Below are positions 52,032-60,900 of a stretch of DNA of 64,000 bases, piece after piece (position 1 is the first letter of the stretch; the number at the start of each line of letters is the position of its first letter). The DNA comes from Pseudomonas pseudonitroreducens (GTDB lineage Bacteria; Pseudomonadota; Gammaproteobacteria; Pseudomonadales; Pseudomonadaceae): positions 124,001 through 188,000 of the forward strand of contig NZ_BQHJ01000005.1 in assembly GCF_021603645.1 (NCBI RefSeq), written 5' to 3'. A program made the translations under genes and the position numbers. Under the pieces are notes generated by a model that was not told where the DNA came from, searched no databases, and worked only from the letters and a program-made list of their open reading frames with translations.

Positions 52032-53447
52032 ATGTCCAGCACAACGACTATCCAGACGACGGATACACCCTACCGCGTGCGCGCGTTACCCAGTCGACGC
52101 AGAGCCAATTACGCTCTCGGCGTACTGGTGCTCGCCTATGTTTTCTCGATCATGGACCGACAGGTTCTCAGCCTGCTGGTCGGCCCGATCCAGCAATCAC
52201 TTCAGGTCAACGATGCCTGGATGGGGCTGCTGCATGGCTTCACCTTCGCTGCCTTCTACTCGCTGGCCGGCTTGCCGATCGCGCGCTTGATCGACCGCGG
52301 CAACCGCCGCCGGGTGATCATCGTCGGTATCGGCCTGTGGTGCCTGGCCACGGCTGCCAGCGGGCTGGCCACGCAGTTCTGGCATCTGCTCCTGGCGCGA
52401 GTCGGGGTGGCTGTGGGGGAGGCGGTTTTGCTGCCCGGTGCCGTATCGCTGCTCAGCGATCTGTTCGCTGCGGAACGTCGCGGGCGCGCGCTCGGCATGT
52501 TTGGCGCCGGCGGGCCAGTCGGCGTCGGCGCTGGCCTGCTCGCCACCGGCCTGGTGCTCGGCTACTTCAACGCCCATCCCCTGAGCCTTCCCCTGATTGG
52601 CGCTCTGCAACCCTGGCAGAGCACGCTGATGTCGATCGGGCTGCCAGGCCTGGTTGTGCTGGTGCTGATGTTCGGCGTACCGGAGCCGCGACGTGAGCGC
52701 GGGGCAGGGGGCATGCCGGCGCCGCGGGTGCCGGGTGTGCCACTGGCTGAGGTGCTGGCTTTCCTGCGCGCCAACCGCCGCACCTTCGTGGCGGTCGTCG
52801 CCGGCATCGGCTTCTACAACGCCGCCGTGTATGGAAGCGGTGCCTGGGTTCCCACTTACCTGGTCCGCGAGTTTGCCTGGAGCTATGCCGAAGCCGGCAT
52901 GGCGATGGGACTGGTCATGTGCGTCAGCTCACCGCTGGGCGTGATCGCCGCCAGCTGGCTGGGCGAATACTGGCGCCGGCATGGGGTGGCCAATGGCAAT
53001 CTGCGTGTGGCGATCATCGCCAGCCTGCTGCTGCCGCTATGCGCCACACCGCTGCTGCTGGCGCCCAGCGGCGCATTGGCCTTGCCGTTCCTGGCGCTTT
53101 CCGCAGCCTTGTGGGTCTGCCTGTTCGGCATCGGTCCGGCACTGATCGTCGAGATCGCTCCCGCGCCCATGCGCGGGCAGTTCATCGCGCTGTTCACCGG
53201 TGCGCTCAACCTGCTCGGTGTCGGCATAGGCCCCTTGGCTATAGGCATTATCACCGACTACGTACTGGCCGACCCTGGCGCCATTCGCTACTCCATTCTG
53301 ATGGTCACGCTTGCTGCCTGCGCACTGGCATGCCCACTCCTGCTGCGTGCACGCAAGACCTTCCAGGCCACGGCAGTGCAGGCGCGGGAGTGGGATTCCT
53401 GCCGCAACGCCACTATCACCCCTTGCAATCCACGAGAGCACTCATGA
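52032..53447 (+). CDS. MFS transporter
   Basis: A 471-residue, 12-span inner-membrane transporter. The loop 2-3 signature is visible as GLPIARLIDRGNRRRV, and MDRQVLSLLVGPIQ in span 1 matches the spinster/organic-acid transporter-like MFS branch. It sits between the flavin reductase (69 bases upstream) and the GFA gene (4-base ATGA overlap), so it probably imports the substrate, or exports a product, of this LysR-controlled pathway. Confidence 0.88.
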   Translation: MSSTTTIQTTDTPYRVRALPSRRRANYALGVLVLAYVFSIMDRQVLSLLVGPIQQSLQVNDAWMGLLHGFTFAAFYSLAGLPIARLIDRGNRRRVIIVGIGLWCLATAASGLATQFWHLLLARVGVAVGEAVLLPGAVSLLSDLFAAERRGRALGMFGAGGPVGVGAGLLATGLVLGYFNAHPLSLPLIGALQPWQSTLMSIGLPGLVVLVLMFGVPEPRRERGAGGMPAPRVPGVPLAEVLAFLRANRRTFVAVVAGIGFYNAAVYGSGAWVPTYLVREFAWSYAEAGMAMGLVMCVSSPLGVIAASWLGEYWRRHGVANGNLRVAIIASLLLPLCATPLLLAPSGALALPFLALSAALWVCLFGIGPALIVEIAPAPMRGQFIALFTGALNLLGVGIGPLAIGIITDYVLADPGAIRYSILMVTLAACALACPLLLRARKTFQATAVQAREWDSCRNATITPCNPREHS

Positions 53448-53857
53448 GCACTATCCAGGGTAACTGCCTGTGCGGCAGCGTTCGTTATTCCAGCTCCCAG
53501 CGTCCCAGCATGACGGCCGTCTGCCACTGCAGCGATTGCCAGAAACAGTCCGGTAGTGCTTTTTCAGTCAACCTCATGCTACCGGCCGAGGGCTTCCAGG
53601 TAGATGGGCTGACCCTCGCCAGCTACCGGGTCCGCGGTGGCAGCGGTATGCCGGTGCGTCGGTTCTTCTGCAGCCACTGCGGTTCGCCGCTGTACACCGA
53701 AATGGCGGCCCTGCCGGGCATGCTGGCAGTCAAGGCCGGCACGTTGGCGGACCCCGCGAGCATCGCGCCGAATCTGCACCTGTGGTGCGCCTCCGCGCAG
53801 CCCTGGGTAGCCATTGACCCCAGCCTGCCGCGCTTCGACCAGCAGGTACCGGACTGA
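53444..53857 (+). CDS. GFA-family (glutathione-dependent formaldehyde-activating-like) protein
   Basis: A 137-residue zinc protein. The ligands are visible as CLCGS (Cys8, Cys10), CHCSDCQKQSG and CSHCGSPLY. The ATG at 53444 overlaps the transporter stop by four bases, making it the last gene of the four-gene operon. Family members bind glutathione adducts of formaldehyde or related aldehydes, which could arise if the monooxygenase releases an aldehyde; the true role is not established. Confidence 0.85.
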   Translation: MSTIQGNCLCGSVRYSSSQRPSMTAVCHCSDCQKQSGSAFSVNLMLPAEGFQVDGLTLASYRVRGGSGMPVRRFFCSHCGSPLYTEMAALPGMLAVKAGTLADPASIAPNLHLWCASAQPWVAIDPSLPRFDQQVPD

Positions 53858-54076
53858 TGCGCGCGGGCACCCCGAAGGAGTGAAGGGTTTCAGGGGCTGA
53901 CAGCGCCTGCTGGCGTCGAACCGGCTGCCCCGGACGCCGGTGAAAGCAGGCGCGCTTGAGTGAACGGCTGCTCCCTGCACTGGCCGTTTCCGGGGCTGCC
54001 CAGCAATGCTGGGTTGCCAATCGTGGCGCTCGCCTATGCTCATCTGTCGAAGGACGCGTCAGGACGGAGGTAGGGA

Positions 54077-55681
54077 ATGATCACGGTGCTCCTTGTCGAC
54101 CCGACAACCATCGTGCGCAGCGCATTGCGCGACCTGCTGGAGAGCATGGGCCTCGCCAGCGTCGCCGAGGCGACCGACGTGCCTTCGGCACTCCTGCTTG
54201 CCCGCGAGCACCGACCAGGGCTGGTCATCCTCGAGATGGCGCTGCCGGGGGCGGGCGGTCTCGATCTGTTGCGCCGGCTGCGCGCACGCGATCCATTGCA
54301 GAAGCTGCTGGTGTATAGCCGGCAGAACCCGGCGCATTTTGCGCCGTTGTGCTTCCAGGCCGGCGCCAGCGGTTTCGTCAGCAAGGACGAAGACCTTGCC
54401 GGCCTGCGCAAGGCCATCGCCGACGTCCTGGCCGGCCGCGCCCACTTCGCACGGGAATACATGCAGCCGGGGAATGGTGGAGAGCTGGCGAGCCTGACGC
54501 CCCGCGAACTGGCGGTACTGCAGTTGATCGCCGAGGGTCACACCAATCTGCGCATAGCCGAACAGTTGCGGATCAGCTTCAAGACGGTGAGTACCTACAA
54601 GGGCCACCTGCTGGAGAAACTGCATGTGGGCTCCAGTGTGGAGCTGGCCGAAATCGCGCGACGCAATGGTCTGGTGGCGGGGCAGGAGAGCCACGTCGGC
54701 GCTCTTTCGGCAGAGGCCCTGCCCCTGGAACTGGGCATGTTGCGCGGCCTGGTGGATGCCGCGCCGAATCCGATGTTCGTGCGCACCATTGATGGCAGGT
54801 TGCTGTTCTGCAACCAGCGCTTTCTCGATTACTACCACATCACCGCGGAAGAGGCGTTGAACTCGGGGCTTGCCGATGCGCGCTGGTTTCCGCCCGCAGT
54901 ACGCAAGACGATTCCCGAGGCGTTTCGGCGACTGGTCAACGATGGCGTGCCCATTGCCATAACCAATCGGGTCGAGATATTCGGCGTGCCGCGCGTGCTG
55001 CATTACTGGATGGTGCCTTATCGCGATTCCAGCGGTCAGCCGGCGGGCATGCTCGGCGGACTGCAGGACATCACCTCCAGCGAAGAGCATCTGATCGAAC
55101 TGCGTGACCGGGCGCTCGGCGCCGAGGCGCGCCTGCGCCAACGCAGCGAGTTCTACCTGTCATCGCTCTCCGAACTGGCCGGGCGCCTGGAGGGCATGGG
55201 ATTGCATCCGGCTACCCCCGGCCTGGCGGACCTGACCGCGCGTCTGGCGCGGCTTCGGCGCATCTGCAACCTGGAGGATGGTCAGGTGCCTTCGATGCCG
55301 GTGGCCTGTGAGTTGCGCGCCTTGATCGGGCGTTGCCTGGCCGGGCAGCCAGCGAGCCTCTTCGGTGCCCCCGACATCGATGTCGACCGGGTCTGGCTCG
55401 ACGTGAAAGTGTTTTCCGAATGGATGGCGAGCGCCCTGGCTCTGGTCCAGGCGGACAGCGACACACCAGTCACCCTGCGCCTGGGCATGTCCGCGCGGGA
55501 TCATGGACGGCTTGGCGCTCAGCTGACAATTCACGGCCGGATGGCTCCGCAGAGCATCATCGATCGCTGTCACGCCGAGCGGCTCGCCGAGCATCTCAAC
55601 GGGCGTTTCAGCTATGCGAGCGAAGGCGATGACGTCACCGTTACCCTCGAACTCGAACTGCTCATGGCCAGCCTGGAGTGA
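54077..55681 (+). CDS. atypical response regulator: receiver - LuxR HTH - PAS - kinase-like tail
   Basis: A 534-residue regulator. Residues 1-120 are a receiver domain, but the phospho-acceptor Asp is replaced by Glu53 (VILEMALPG) and only one Asp (Asp8) remains of the acidic pair; Lys103 is kept. Residues ~138-200 are a LuxR/NarL HTH (LTPRELAVLQLIAEGHTNLR, FKTVSTYKGHLLEKL). A PAS domain follows (~222-345), then a C-terminal region resembling a degenerate kinase ATPase fold without an obvious phospho-His. It is likely always 'on' or controlled through PAS. It precedes the autotransporter cluster on the same strand and is its probable regulator. Confidence 0.82.
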   Translation: MITVLLVDPTTIVRSALRDLLESMGLASVAEATDVPSALLLAREHRPGLVILEMALPGAGGLDLLRRLRARDPLQKLLVYSRQNPAHFAPLCFQAGASGFVSKDEDLAGLRKAIADVLAGRAHFAREYMQPGNGGELASLTPRELAVLQLIAEGHTNLRIAEQLRISFKTVSTYKGHLLEKLHVGSSVELAEIARRNGLVAGQESHVGALSAEALPLELGMLRGLVDAAPNPMFVRTIDGRLLFCNQRFLDYYHITAEEALNSGLADARWFPPAVRKTIPEAFRRLVNDGVPIAITNRVEIFGVPRVLHYWMVPYRDSSGQPAGMLGGLQDITSSEEHLIELRDRALGAEARLRQRSEFYLSSLSELAGRLEGMGLHPATPGLADLTARLARLRRICNLEDGQVPSMPVACELRALIGRCLAGQPASLFGAPDIDVDRVWLDVKVFSEWMASALALVQADSDTPVTLRLGMSARDHGRLGAQLTIHGRMAPQSIIDRCHAERLAEHLNGRFSYASEGDDVTVTLELELLMASLE

Positions 55682-55783
55682 CTATCGAAGAAGTCTGATG
55701 GCGCTGCCTGAAGGACTCTGAGTTCGCTCCGACTCCAGCCTTCCTAGCATGTGCGCAACCCGATCACTTCCGGAGTTGCCACC

Positions 55784-56614
55784 ATGAAGTCCAGCTCGAA
55801 AATCAATGCCCAGCGCCGTGCCGGCGCACTCTCAACGCTTGCCATTGCCCTGCTGATCGCCAGCGGTTCTGCTCTGGCCGCACCAGCGCCGACGCCGCAG
55901 AAACCTGCCCAGCCGCTGGTGATGCTGGCCCATCAACAATTGCTCGAAGGCGATCTCGCCGCTGCCCAGGCTTTGCTCCGCGAAGCCGGAGCCAAAGGGC
56001 AGGGCGGTACCCGTGCGCTGGCCGAGCAGGCCTTCCTGGAAGACGCCAACGGCCGTCATATGCGCGCCCGGCAGTTCTACGATGCGCTCAAGGACAGCGA
56101 CCAGGCAGCGGTCATCGCCGTGCCGTCGGCGGTGAACCTGACGGCACTGGGGCGATTCGACCAGGCCCAGAGGGCCTTTGCCGATCTGCAGAAGCGCTCG
56201 CCCAGCCCGCAGGTGAAGGCCTATGCCGGGCTGTGGAGCCTCTGGCTTGGCGCGCGTGGCGCCAGTGACAGCGGGCTCAAGCCTGAGGCGGCCAAGGCGC
56301 GGGTGCAGAAGCTCGCCCGCGCTATCAAACCGGTCACGCCACAGCAAAGTGCGCTGGTCGCTCTCTACCTGGGCAAGACCGACAGCGCGGCGGTGTTCGC
56401 CGAGATCGATGCGCTGCAGGTCCCCGAGGCCGTCAAGCGCGACCTGCGCAGTGAAGCCGGATTGTTCGCCGGCGCCTACCTCGACTACGTCCGCCAGGAC
56501 CACCAGGGCGCCCTGCGCACCTACCAACTGGCCCTGGGGCAATCGCGCCCAGCAGCCATGGAGCGCCAGCTGCTGATCCAGTCCAGCCGCGCCCTGGAAC
56601 TTTCTTCTCGCTGA
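55784..56614 (+). CDS. periplasmic tetratricopeptide-like repeat protein
   Basis: A 276-residue exported protein. The signal peptide (LSTLAIALLIASGSALA-A) is followed by helical repeats typical of TPR/Sel1-like solenoids (MLAHQQLLEGDLAAAQALLREAG, NLTALGRFDQAQRAFADLQ). GGAG precedes the ATG at 55784, while an upstream GTG lacks a ribosome site. It sits 45 bases before the trimeric autotransporter and is probably co-transcribed, so a chaperone or assembly role for the adhesin is plausible. Confidence 0.78.
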   Translation: MKSSSKINAQRRAGALSTLAIALLIASGSALAAPAPTPQKPAQPLVMLAHQQLLEGDLAAAQALLREAGAKGQGGTRALAEQAFLEDANGRHMRARQFYDALKDSDQAAVIAVPSAVNLTALGRFDQAQRAFADLQKRSPSPQVKAYAGLWSLWLGARGASDSGLKPEAAKARVQKLARAIKPVTPQQSALVALYLGKTDSAAVFAEIDALQVPEAVKRDLRSEAGLFAGAYLDYVRQDHQGALRTYQLALGQSRPAAMERQLLIQSSRALELSSR

Positions 56615-56659
56615 TTTCCCCTACCCATGCCAGGGCCAGTCCCTGGAAGGAGTCCCCTC

Positions 56660-59600
56660 GTGAACAGGATTTATCGTCTCGTCTGGTCGAGAGCACAGCA
56701 TTGCTGGTGCGTGGCCTGTGAGTTCGCCCGAAAATCGGGCAAGGGCGGCCGCGCGCTGGCGGTCCTCGGGCTGGGCGCCCTGGGCGGCCTTTTCTTCGGC
56801 GACGCCTTCGCTGCCGGCGGCTCGGCCTATGAGAAAGGTATCGCCGGTAACGCCGGTATCTACGTCAACGACAGCACCGACTCAGGCTGCGTGTTTGTCC
56901 ACGACACCGGCGTAAGCGGCGACCAGGGCTGGAAGTACGACGGCAACAACAGCAATTGCAAATCCTCCGACAAGTCCACTCAGACCGGCCGGGTGCTCTT
57001 CTACGGAACCGGTACCCAGAGTGATGGCACCAACTCGCTGACGCTGGGCAACGAGCTGTACGTGAACGGGGGCCGCATCGGCCTGAACAACAAGATCGAT
57101 GGCACCAACTCTCTGGCCATCGGCAACGTCGGCACCGATGCCGCGGGCGCTGCTACCGGCACCCAGGCGATTGCCGTGGACTCGGTGGCTATCGGCAACA
57201 ACGCCATAGCCAGCAAGCAGAATGCGCTGGCTCTCGGGACCGCAGCGCAGGCGCTGGCCCAGGACAGCGTTGCGCTGGGTTCGGGTTCGGTGGCCGGGAA
57301 ATCGGCCGGAGTGCCCGGATTTGTTCCCGGTGGTGCCAGCCAGGCGCAGGCCGCCGCGATTGGCGCCACCACCAGCACCCTCGGGGCGATTGCCGTCGGC
57401 GACGCCGCTACCGGCAAGTTCCGCCAGATCACCAGCCTCGCCGCCGGCACCCAGGACAGCGACGCGGTCAACGTCGCGCAGCTCAAAGGCGTGGTCGGTA
57501 GTGCTACCGCCGATGCGGTGATGTACGACAACAGCACCCACAACAGCATCACCCTCGGTGGTGACAGCTACGACAACAGCACGCACACCGGCGGCACCAC
57601 CATCACCAACGTGGCCAATGGCGTAAACAACAGTGATGCGGTCAACGTCGCGCAGCTCAACGACCTGGCCAACACGCCGATCACCTTCGTCGGCAACTCC
57701 GGCGCAGTGGACAAGAAACTGGGCGACACCTTCGTTATCGAAGGGGCTGCCACCACTGGCGGCACCTACTCTGGCTCGAACCTGAAAACCGAGGTGGATG
57801 CCGACGGCAACCTGCAGTTGCAGATGGCCGACAACCCGCTGTTCGACTCGGTGACCACCGGCAACACCACGATCAGCAATGACGGCCTGACCATCATTGG
57901 CGGCCCGAGCGTGACCACGGTCGGCATCGATGCCGGCAATCAGAAGATCACTAACGTGGCGCCGGGCGATGTCAGCGCCGGCTCCACCGACGCGATCAAC
58001 GGTTCACAGCTGAACGCGACCAATCAGCAGGTGGAGCAGAACACCACCGATATCAGCAACTTCAACACCAACATCAGCAACGGCACGGTGGGTCCGGTGC
58101 AGCGTACCGGCACCGATCAGCTGTCGTTGATCGCCGCCGGTGGCGATGCCTACGCACCGGGCGCGGCGCAAGTGCTGACCAACGTGGCGGCGGGTTCGAT
58201 CACGGCCACCTCCACGGATGCGATCAATGGTTCGCAGCTGCACGAGACCAATCAGCAGGTGGACGCCAACACCACCCACATCACCAACCTCGATGGCCGT
58301 GTGACCAACGTGGAGGGCGATGTCACCACCCTGCAAGGTGACGTGACCAACCTCGGCGACCACGTCGAGAACATCTACAGCACCGGCACCAAGTACTTCC
58401 ATGCCAACTCCACCGGTGTCGACTCTTCCGCCACGGGCGTGGATTCGGTGGCCATCGGCATGGGCGCAGTTTCCAGCCATGACGGCAGCGTCGCCCTGGG
58501 CGCTGGCTCCGTCGCCGATGGCAGCACCCTTGGCCACCAGGCCTACCTGGTAGGAGGCACGGCCACGGGCGAAGTGAATATCGGCGAGCGCCGCGTGACC
58601 GGGTTGGCTGCCGGTGCCGACGATACCGATGCGGTGAACGTCGCCCAGCTCAAGCAGGTATCGGGCGCCGCTACCGAAGGCTCGGTCAAGTACGACCTGA
58701 ATGGCGATGGCAGCATCAACTACAACAGCGTGACCATGGGGGGAACCACCTACAACAGCGTCACCAGGACTGGCGGCACCAAGATCACCAACGTCGCGCG
58801 CGGCGAGAACGACAGCGATGCGGTGAACATGTCCCAGCTCAACGAGACCAACGCCCAGGTCACCAACATCGACGGCCGCGTCACCACCGTCGAGGGCAGC
58901 ATCAGCAACATCAACAATGGCGGGGGCATCAAGTACTTCCACGCCAACTCGAGCAAGGCCGACTCGGTCGCCAGCGGTGCCGACTCGGTGGCCGTAGGGC
59001 CGAACGCCCAGGCCAGCGGCAAGGGCGCCATGGCCATGGGCGACGGCGCCAGTGCCGCGGCCGACGGCAGCGTCGCCCTCGGGCAAGGTGCCAGCGACGG
59101 CGGACGCGGTGCGGAAAGCTACACCGGCAAGTACTCCAACGCGGAGAACGCCAGCGTTGGCACTGTCTCGGTGGGCAACGCCGCAACCGGCGAAACCCGT
59201 ACCCTCAGCAACGTCGCCGACGGCAAGGAGGCCACCGACGCGGTCAACCTGCGCCAACTCGATGGTGCCGTGACGGAGTCCAAGCAGTACACCGACGACT
59301 CCATCCACAACGTCAACACCGAAGTCGCCAACGTCACCACCAATGTCAACAACCTCGACAACCGGGTGACCCATGTCGAAGGCGACGTGAGCAACGTGCA
59401 GAACGGTACCGACGGCATGTTCCAGGTGAACAACAGCAGCCACCTGCCCAAGCCGAAGGCGGCCGGCGCCGACTCGGTGGCCGGCGGTGCCGGCGCCGAA
59501 GCGCTGGCCGACAACAGCACGGCGGTGGGCTCCAACGCCAAGGCCAGGGGGCGCAACTCGGTGGCCATCGGCGCCAACTCGGTGGCCGAGCGCGACAACA

Positions 59601-60016
59601 GTGTGTCGGTCGGCAGCGTCGGGGCTGAGCGGCAGATCACCAACGTCGCCGCCGGGACCGCGTCGACCGATGCGGTGAACCTCGGCCAGCTGAACAAGAG
59701 CATGGGCGACATCTCCAACCAGTTCTACGACTACACCGACTCCCGCTACAACGCGCTGCGTCACGACCTGAAGAAACAGGACGACATCCTCAGCTCGGGC
59801 ATCGCCGGCGCCATGGCCATGGCGACCCTGCCGCAGCCGTACTCGCCTGGCGCGAGCATGACCAACGTCGGGCTGGGCAACTTCCGCGGCCAGGGGGCGC
59901 TGGCAGTGGGCGTGTCGAAAATTTCCGACAACGGCAAGTGGGTCACCAAGCTGCAGGGCAGCACCACCAGCCAGGGTGAAACCGGCGTTGCCGTCGGCGT
60001 CGGTTACCAGTGGTGA
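56660..60016 (+). CDS. trimeric autotransporter adhesin (YadA/AtaA type)
   Basis: A 1,118-residue surface adhesin. It begins with an extended signal peptide (MNRIYRLVWSRAQHCWCVACE, then a hydrophobic core ending FFGDAFA). Head repeats of the YadA/Hep_Hag type follow (NSLAIGN, DSVAIGNNAIASKQNALALG), then neck/stalk motifs repeated many times (DAVNVAQLN) with intervening coiled coil (TNVEGDVTTLQGDVTNL). Another head block lies near 780-830 and again near 945-985. The last ~60 residues are the membrane anchor, ending in GVAVGVGYQW with the C-terminal aromatic. The GTG start at 56660 follows AAGGAG. Confidence 0.92.
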   Translation: MNRIYRLVWSRAQHCWCVACEFARKSGKGGRALAVLGLGALGGLFFGDAFAAGGSAYEKGIAGNAGIYVNDSTDSGCVFVHDTGVSGDQGWKYDGNNSNCKSSDKSTQTGRVLFYGTGTQSDGTNSLTLGNELYVNGGRIGLNNKIDGTNSLAIGNVGTDAAGAATGTQAIAVDSVAIGNNAIASKQNALALGTAAQALAQDSVALGSGSVAGKSAGVPGFVPGGASQAQAAAIGATTSTLGAIAVGDAATGKFRQITSLAAGTQDSDAVNVAQLKGVVGSATADAVMYDNSTHNSITLGGDSYDNSTHTGGTTITNVANGVNNSDAVNVAQLNDLANTPITFVGNSGAVDKKLGDTFVIEGAATTGGTYSGSNLKTEVDADGNLQLQMADNPLFDSVTTGNTTISNDGLTIIGGPSVTTVGIDAGNQKITNVAPGDVSAGSTDAINGSQLNATNQQVEQNTTDISNFNTNISNGTVGPVQRTGTDQLSLIAAGGDAYAPGAAQVLTNVAAGSITATSTDAINGSQLHETNQQVDANTTHITNLDGRVTNVEGDVTTLQGDVTNLGDHVENIYSTGTKYFHANSTGVDSSATGVDSVAIGMGAVSSHDGSVALGAGSVADGSTLGHQAYLVGGTATGEVNIGERRVTGLAAGADDTDAVNVAQLKQVSGAATEGSVKYDLNGDGSINYNSVTMGGTTYNSVTRTGGTKITNVARGENDSDAVNMSQLNETNAQVTNIDGRVTTVEGSISNINNGGGIKYFHANSSKADSVASGADSVAVGPNAQASGKGAMAMGDGASAAADGSVALGQGASDGGRGAESYTGKYSNAENASVGTVSVGNAATGETRTLSNVADGKEATDAVNLRQLDGAVTESKQYTDDSIHNVNTEVANVTTNVNNLDNRVTHVEGDVSNVQNGTDGMFQVNNSSHLPKPKAAGADSVAGGAGAEALADNSTAVGSNAKARGRNSVAIGANSVAERDNSVSVGSVGAERQITNVAAGTASTDAVNLGQLNKSMGDISNQFYDYTDSRYNALRHDLKKQDDILSSGIAGAMAMATLPQPYSPGASMTNVGLGNFRGQGALAVGVSKISDNGKWVTKLQGSTTSQGETGVAVGVGYQW

Positions 60017-60029
60017 GTCATTCCATCCA

Positions 60030-60049
60030 GGCCCGGCTATGGCCGGGCC
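60030..60049. terminator. hairpin between adhesin and TpgA-like gene
   Basis: A perfect 7-bp GC stem (GGCCCGG / CCGGGCC) with a 6-base loop lies 14 bases after the adhesin stop and 17 bases before the next start codon. It probably attenuates read-through so that less of the anchor protein than adhesin is made; a T-run is absent. Confidence 0.5.
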
Positions 60050-60066
60050 AGTTCCAGGAGATCAAC

Positions 60067-60897
60067 ATGAATACGTTCAATTCCGTCGTGCTGCGCCTGC
60101 TGACCCTCTCGTGTGCGGGGCTGCTGCTGTCAGCCTGCGGCTCGCTCAGCCAGGTGGATGATCAAGGCCACAGCAGCGAACCCAGATTCCCCGCCGTCAG
60201 CGAGTCCTACCGTCCGCAGGGCAGCTACGCGAATCTTGAAAACCTGGCGAAGATCCAGCCGGGCATGAGCAAGGCGCAGCTCTACGAGCTGATCGGCGCA
60301 CCGCACTTCCATGAAGGGATGTTCGCCGTTCGCGAATGGGACTACATCCTGCGCTTCCGCCGTGCCGGCCAGGCCGATCTGGTCTGCCAGTACAAGGTGC
60401 TGTTCGACAAGGACCTGCAAGCCCAGAGCTTCCTGTTCTCGCCGGCCAATTGCCTGGATCAGCTCAAGCCGGTGGCCAGTCCTGTTGTCCAGCCTGCCCC
60501 GTCGGTGCAGCAGGTAACGCTGTCCGCCGATGCCAGCTTCGCCTTCGACCGGGCGGACCTGAGCGCTGCCGGTCGCGGCAACTTGGATCGCCTGGCTGCG
60601 CAGATTCGCCGTGCACAGCCGCAACGCATTGCGGTTACCGGGCACTCCGACCGCCTTGGCTCGCGCGCCCACAATCTCGACCTCTCGCGACGCCGCGCCG
60701 AAGCGGTGCGCGATTACCTGGCCGCGCTGGGCGTACCGGCGGGGCTGATGCAGGTGCGTGGGGTCGGTGCCGCCGAGCCGCTGGTGAGCTGCCCGGATGC
60801 ACCGCGGGAGCAGTTGATCCAGTGTCTGGCGAATAACCGCCGGGTCGTCGTCGAACTCGCCGCCAGCGCGGCTCAGCCCATCTCGAGTGAGGAATGA
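60067..60897 (+). CDS. TpgA-like lipoprotein: SmpA/OmlA-like domain plus OmpA peptidoglycan-binding domain
   Basis: A 276-residue lipoprotein. The signal ends in LLSAC with Cys24 lipidated. Residues ~55-130 carry the SmpA/BamE-like pattern (IQPGMSKAQLYELIGAPH). Residues ~155-265 are an OmpA-type peptidoglycan-binding domain (ASFAFDRADLSAAGR, VTGHSDRLGSRAHNLDLSRRRA). This two-domain layout directly after a trimeric autotransporter is that of TpgA of Acinetobacter, which binds its adhesin AtaA and the cell wall. It should anchor the adhesin encoded upstream. Confidence 0.85.
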   Translation: MNTFNSVVLRLLTLSCAGLLLSACGSLSQVDDQGHSSEPRFPAVSESYRPQGSYANLENLAKIQPGMSKAQLYELIGAPHFHEGMFAVREWDYILRFRRAGQADLVCQYKVLFDKDLQAQSFLFSPANCLDQLKPVASPVVQPAPSVQQVTLSADASFAFDRADLSAAGRGNLDRLAAQIRRAQPQRIAVTGHSDRLGSRAHNLDLSRRRAEAVRDYLAALGVPAGLMQVRGVGAAEPLVSCPDAPREQLIQCLANNRRVVVELAASAAQPISSEE

Positions 60898-60900
60898 ATC

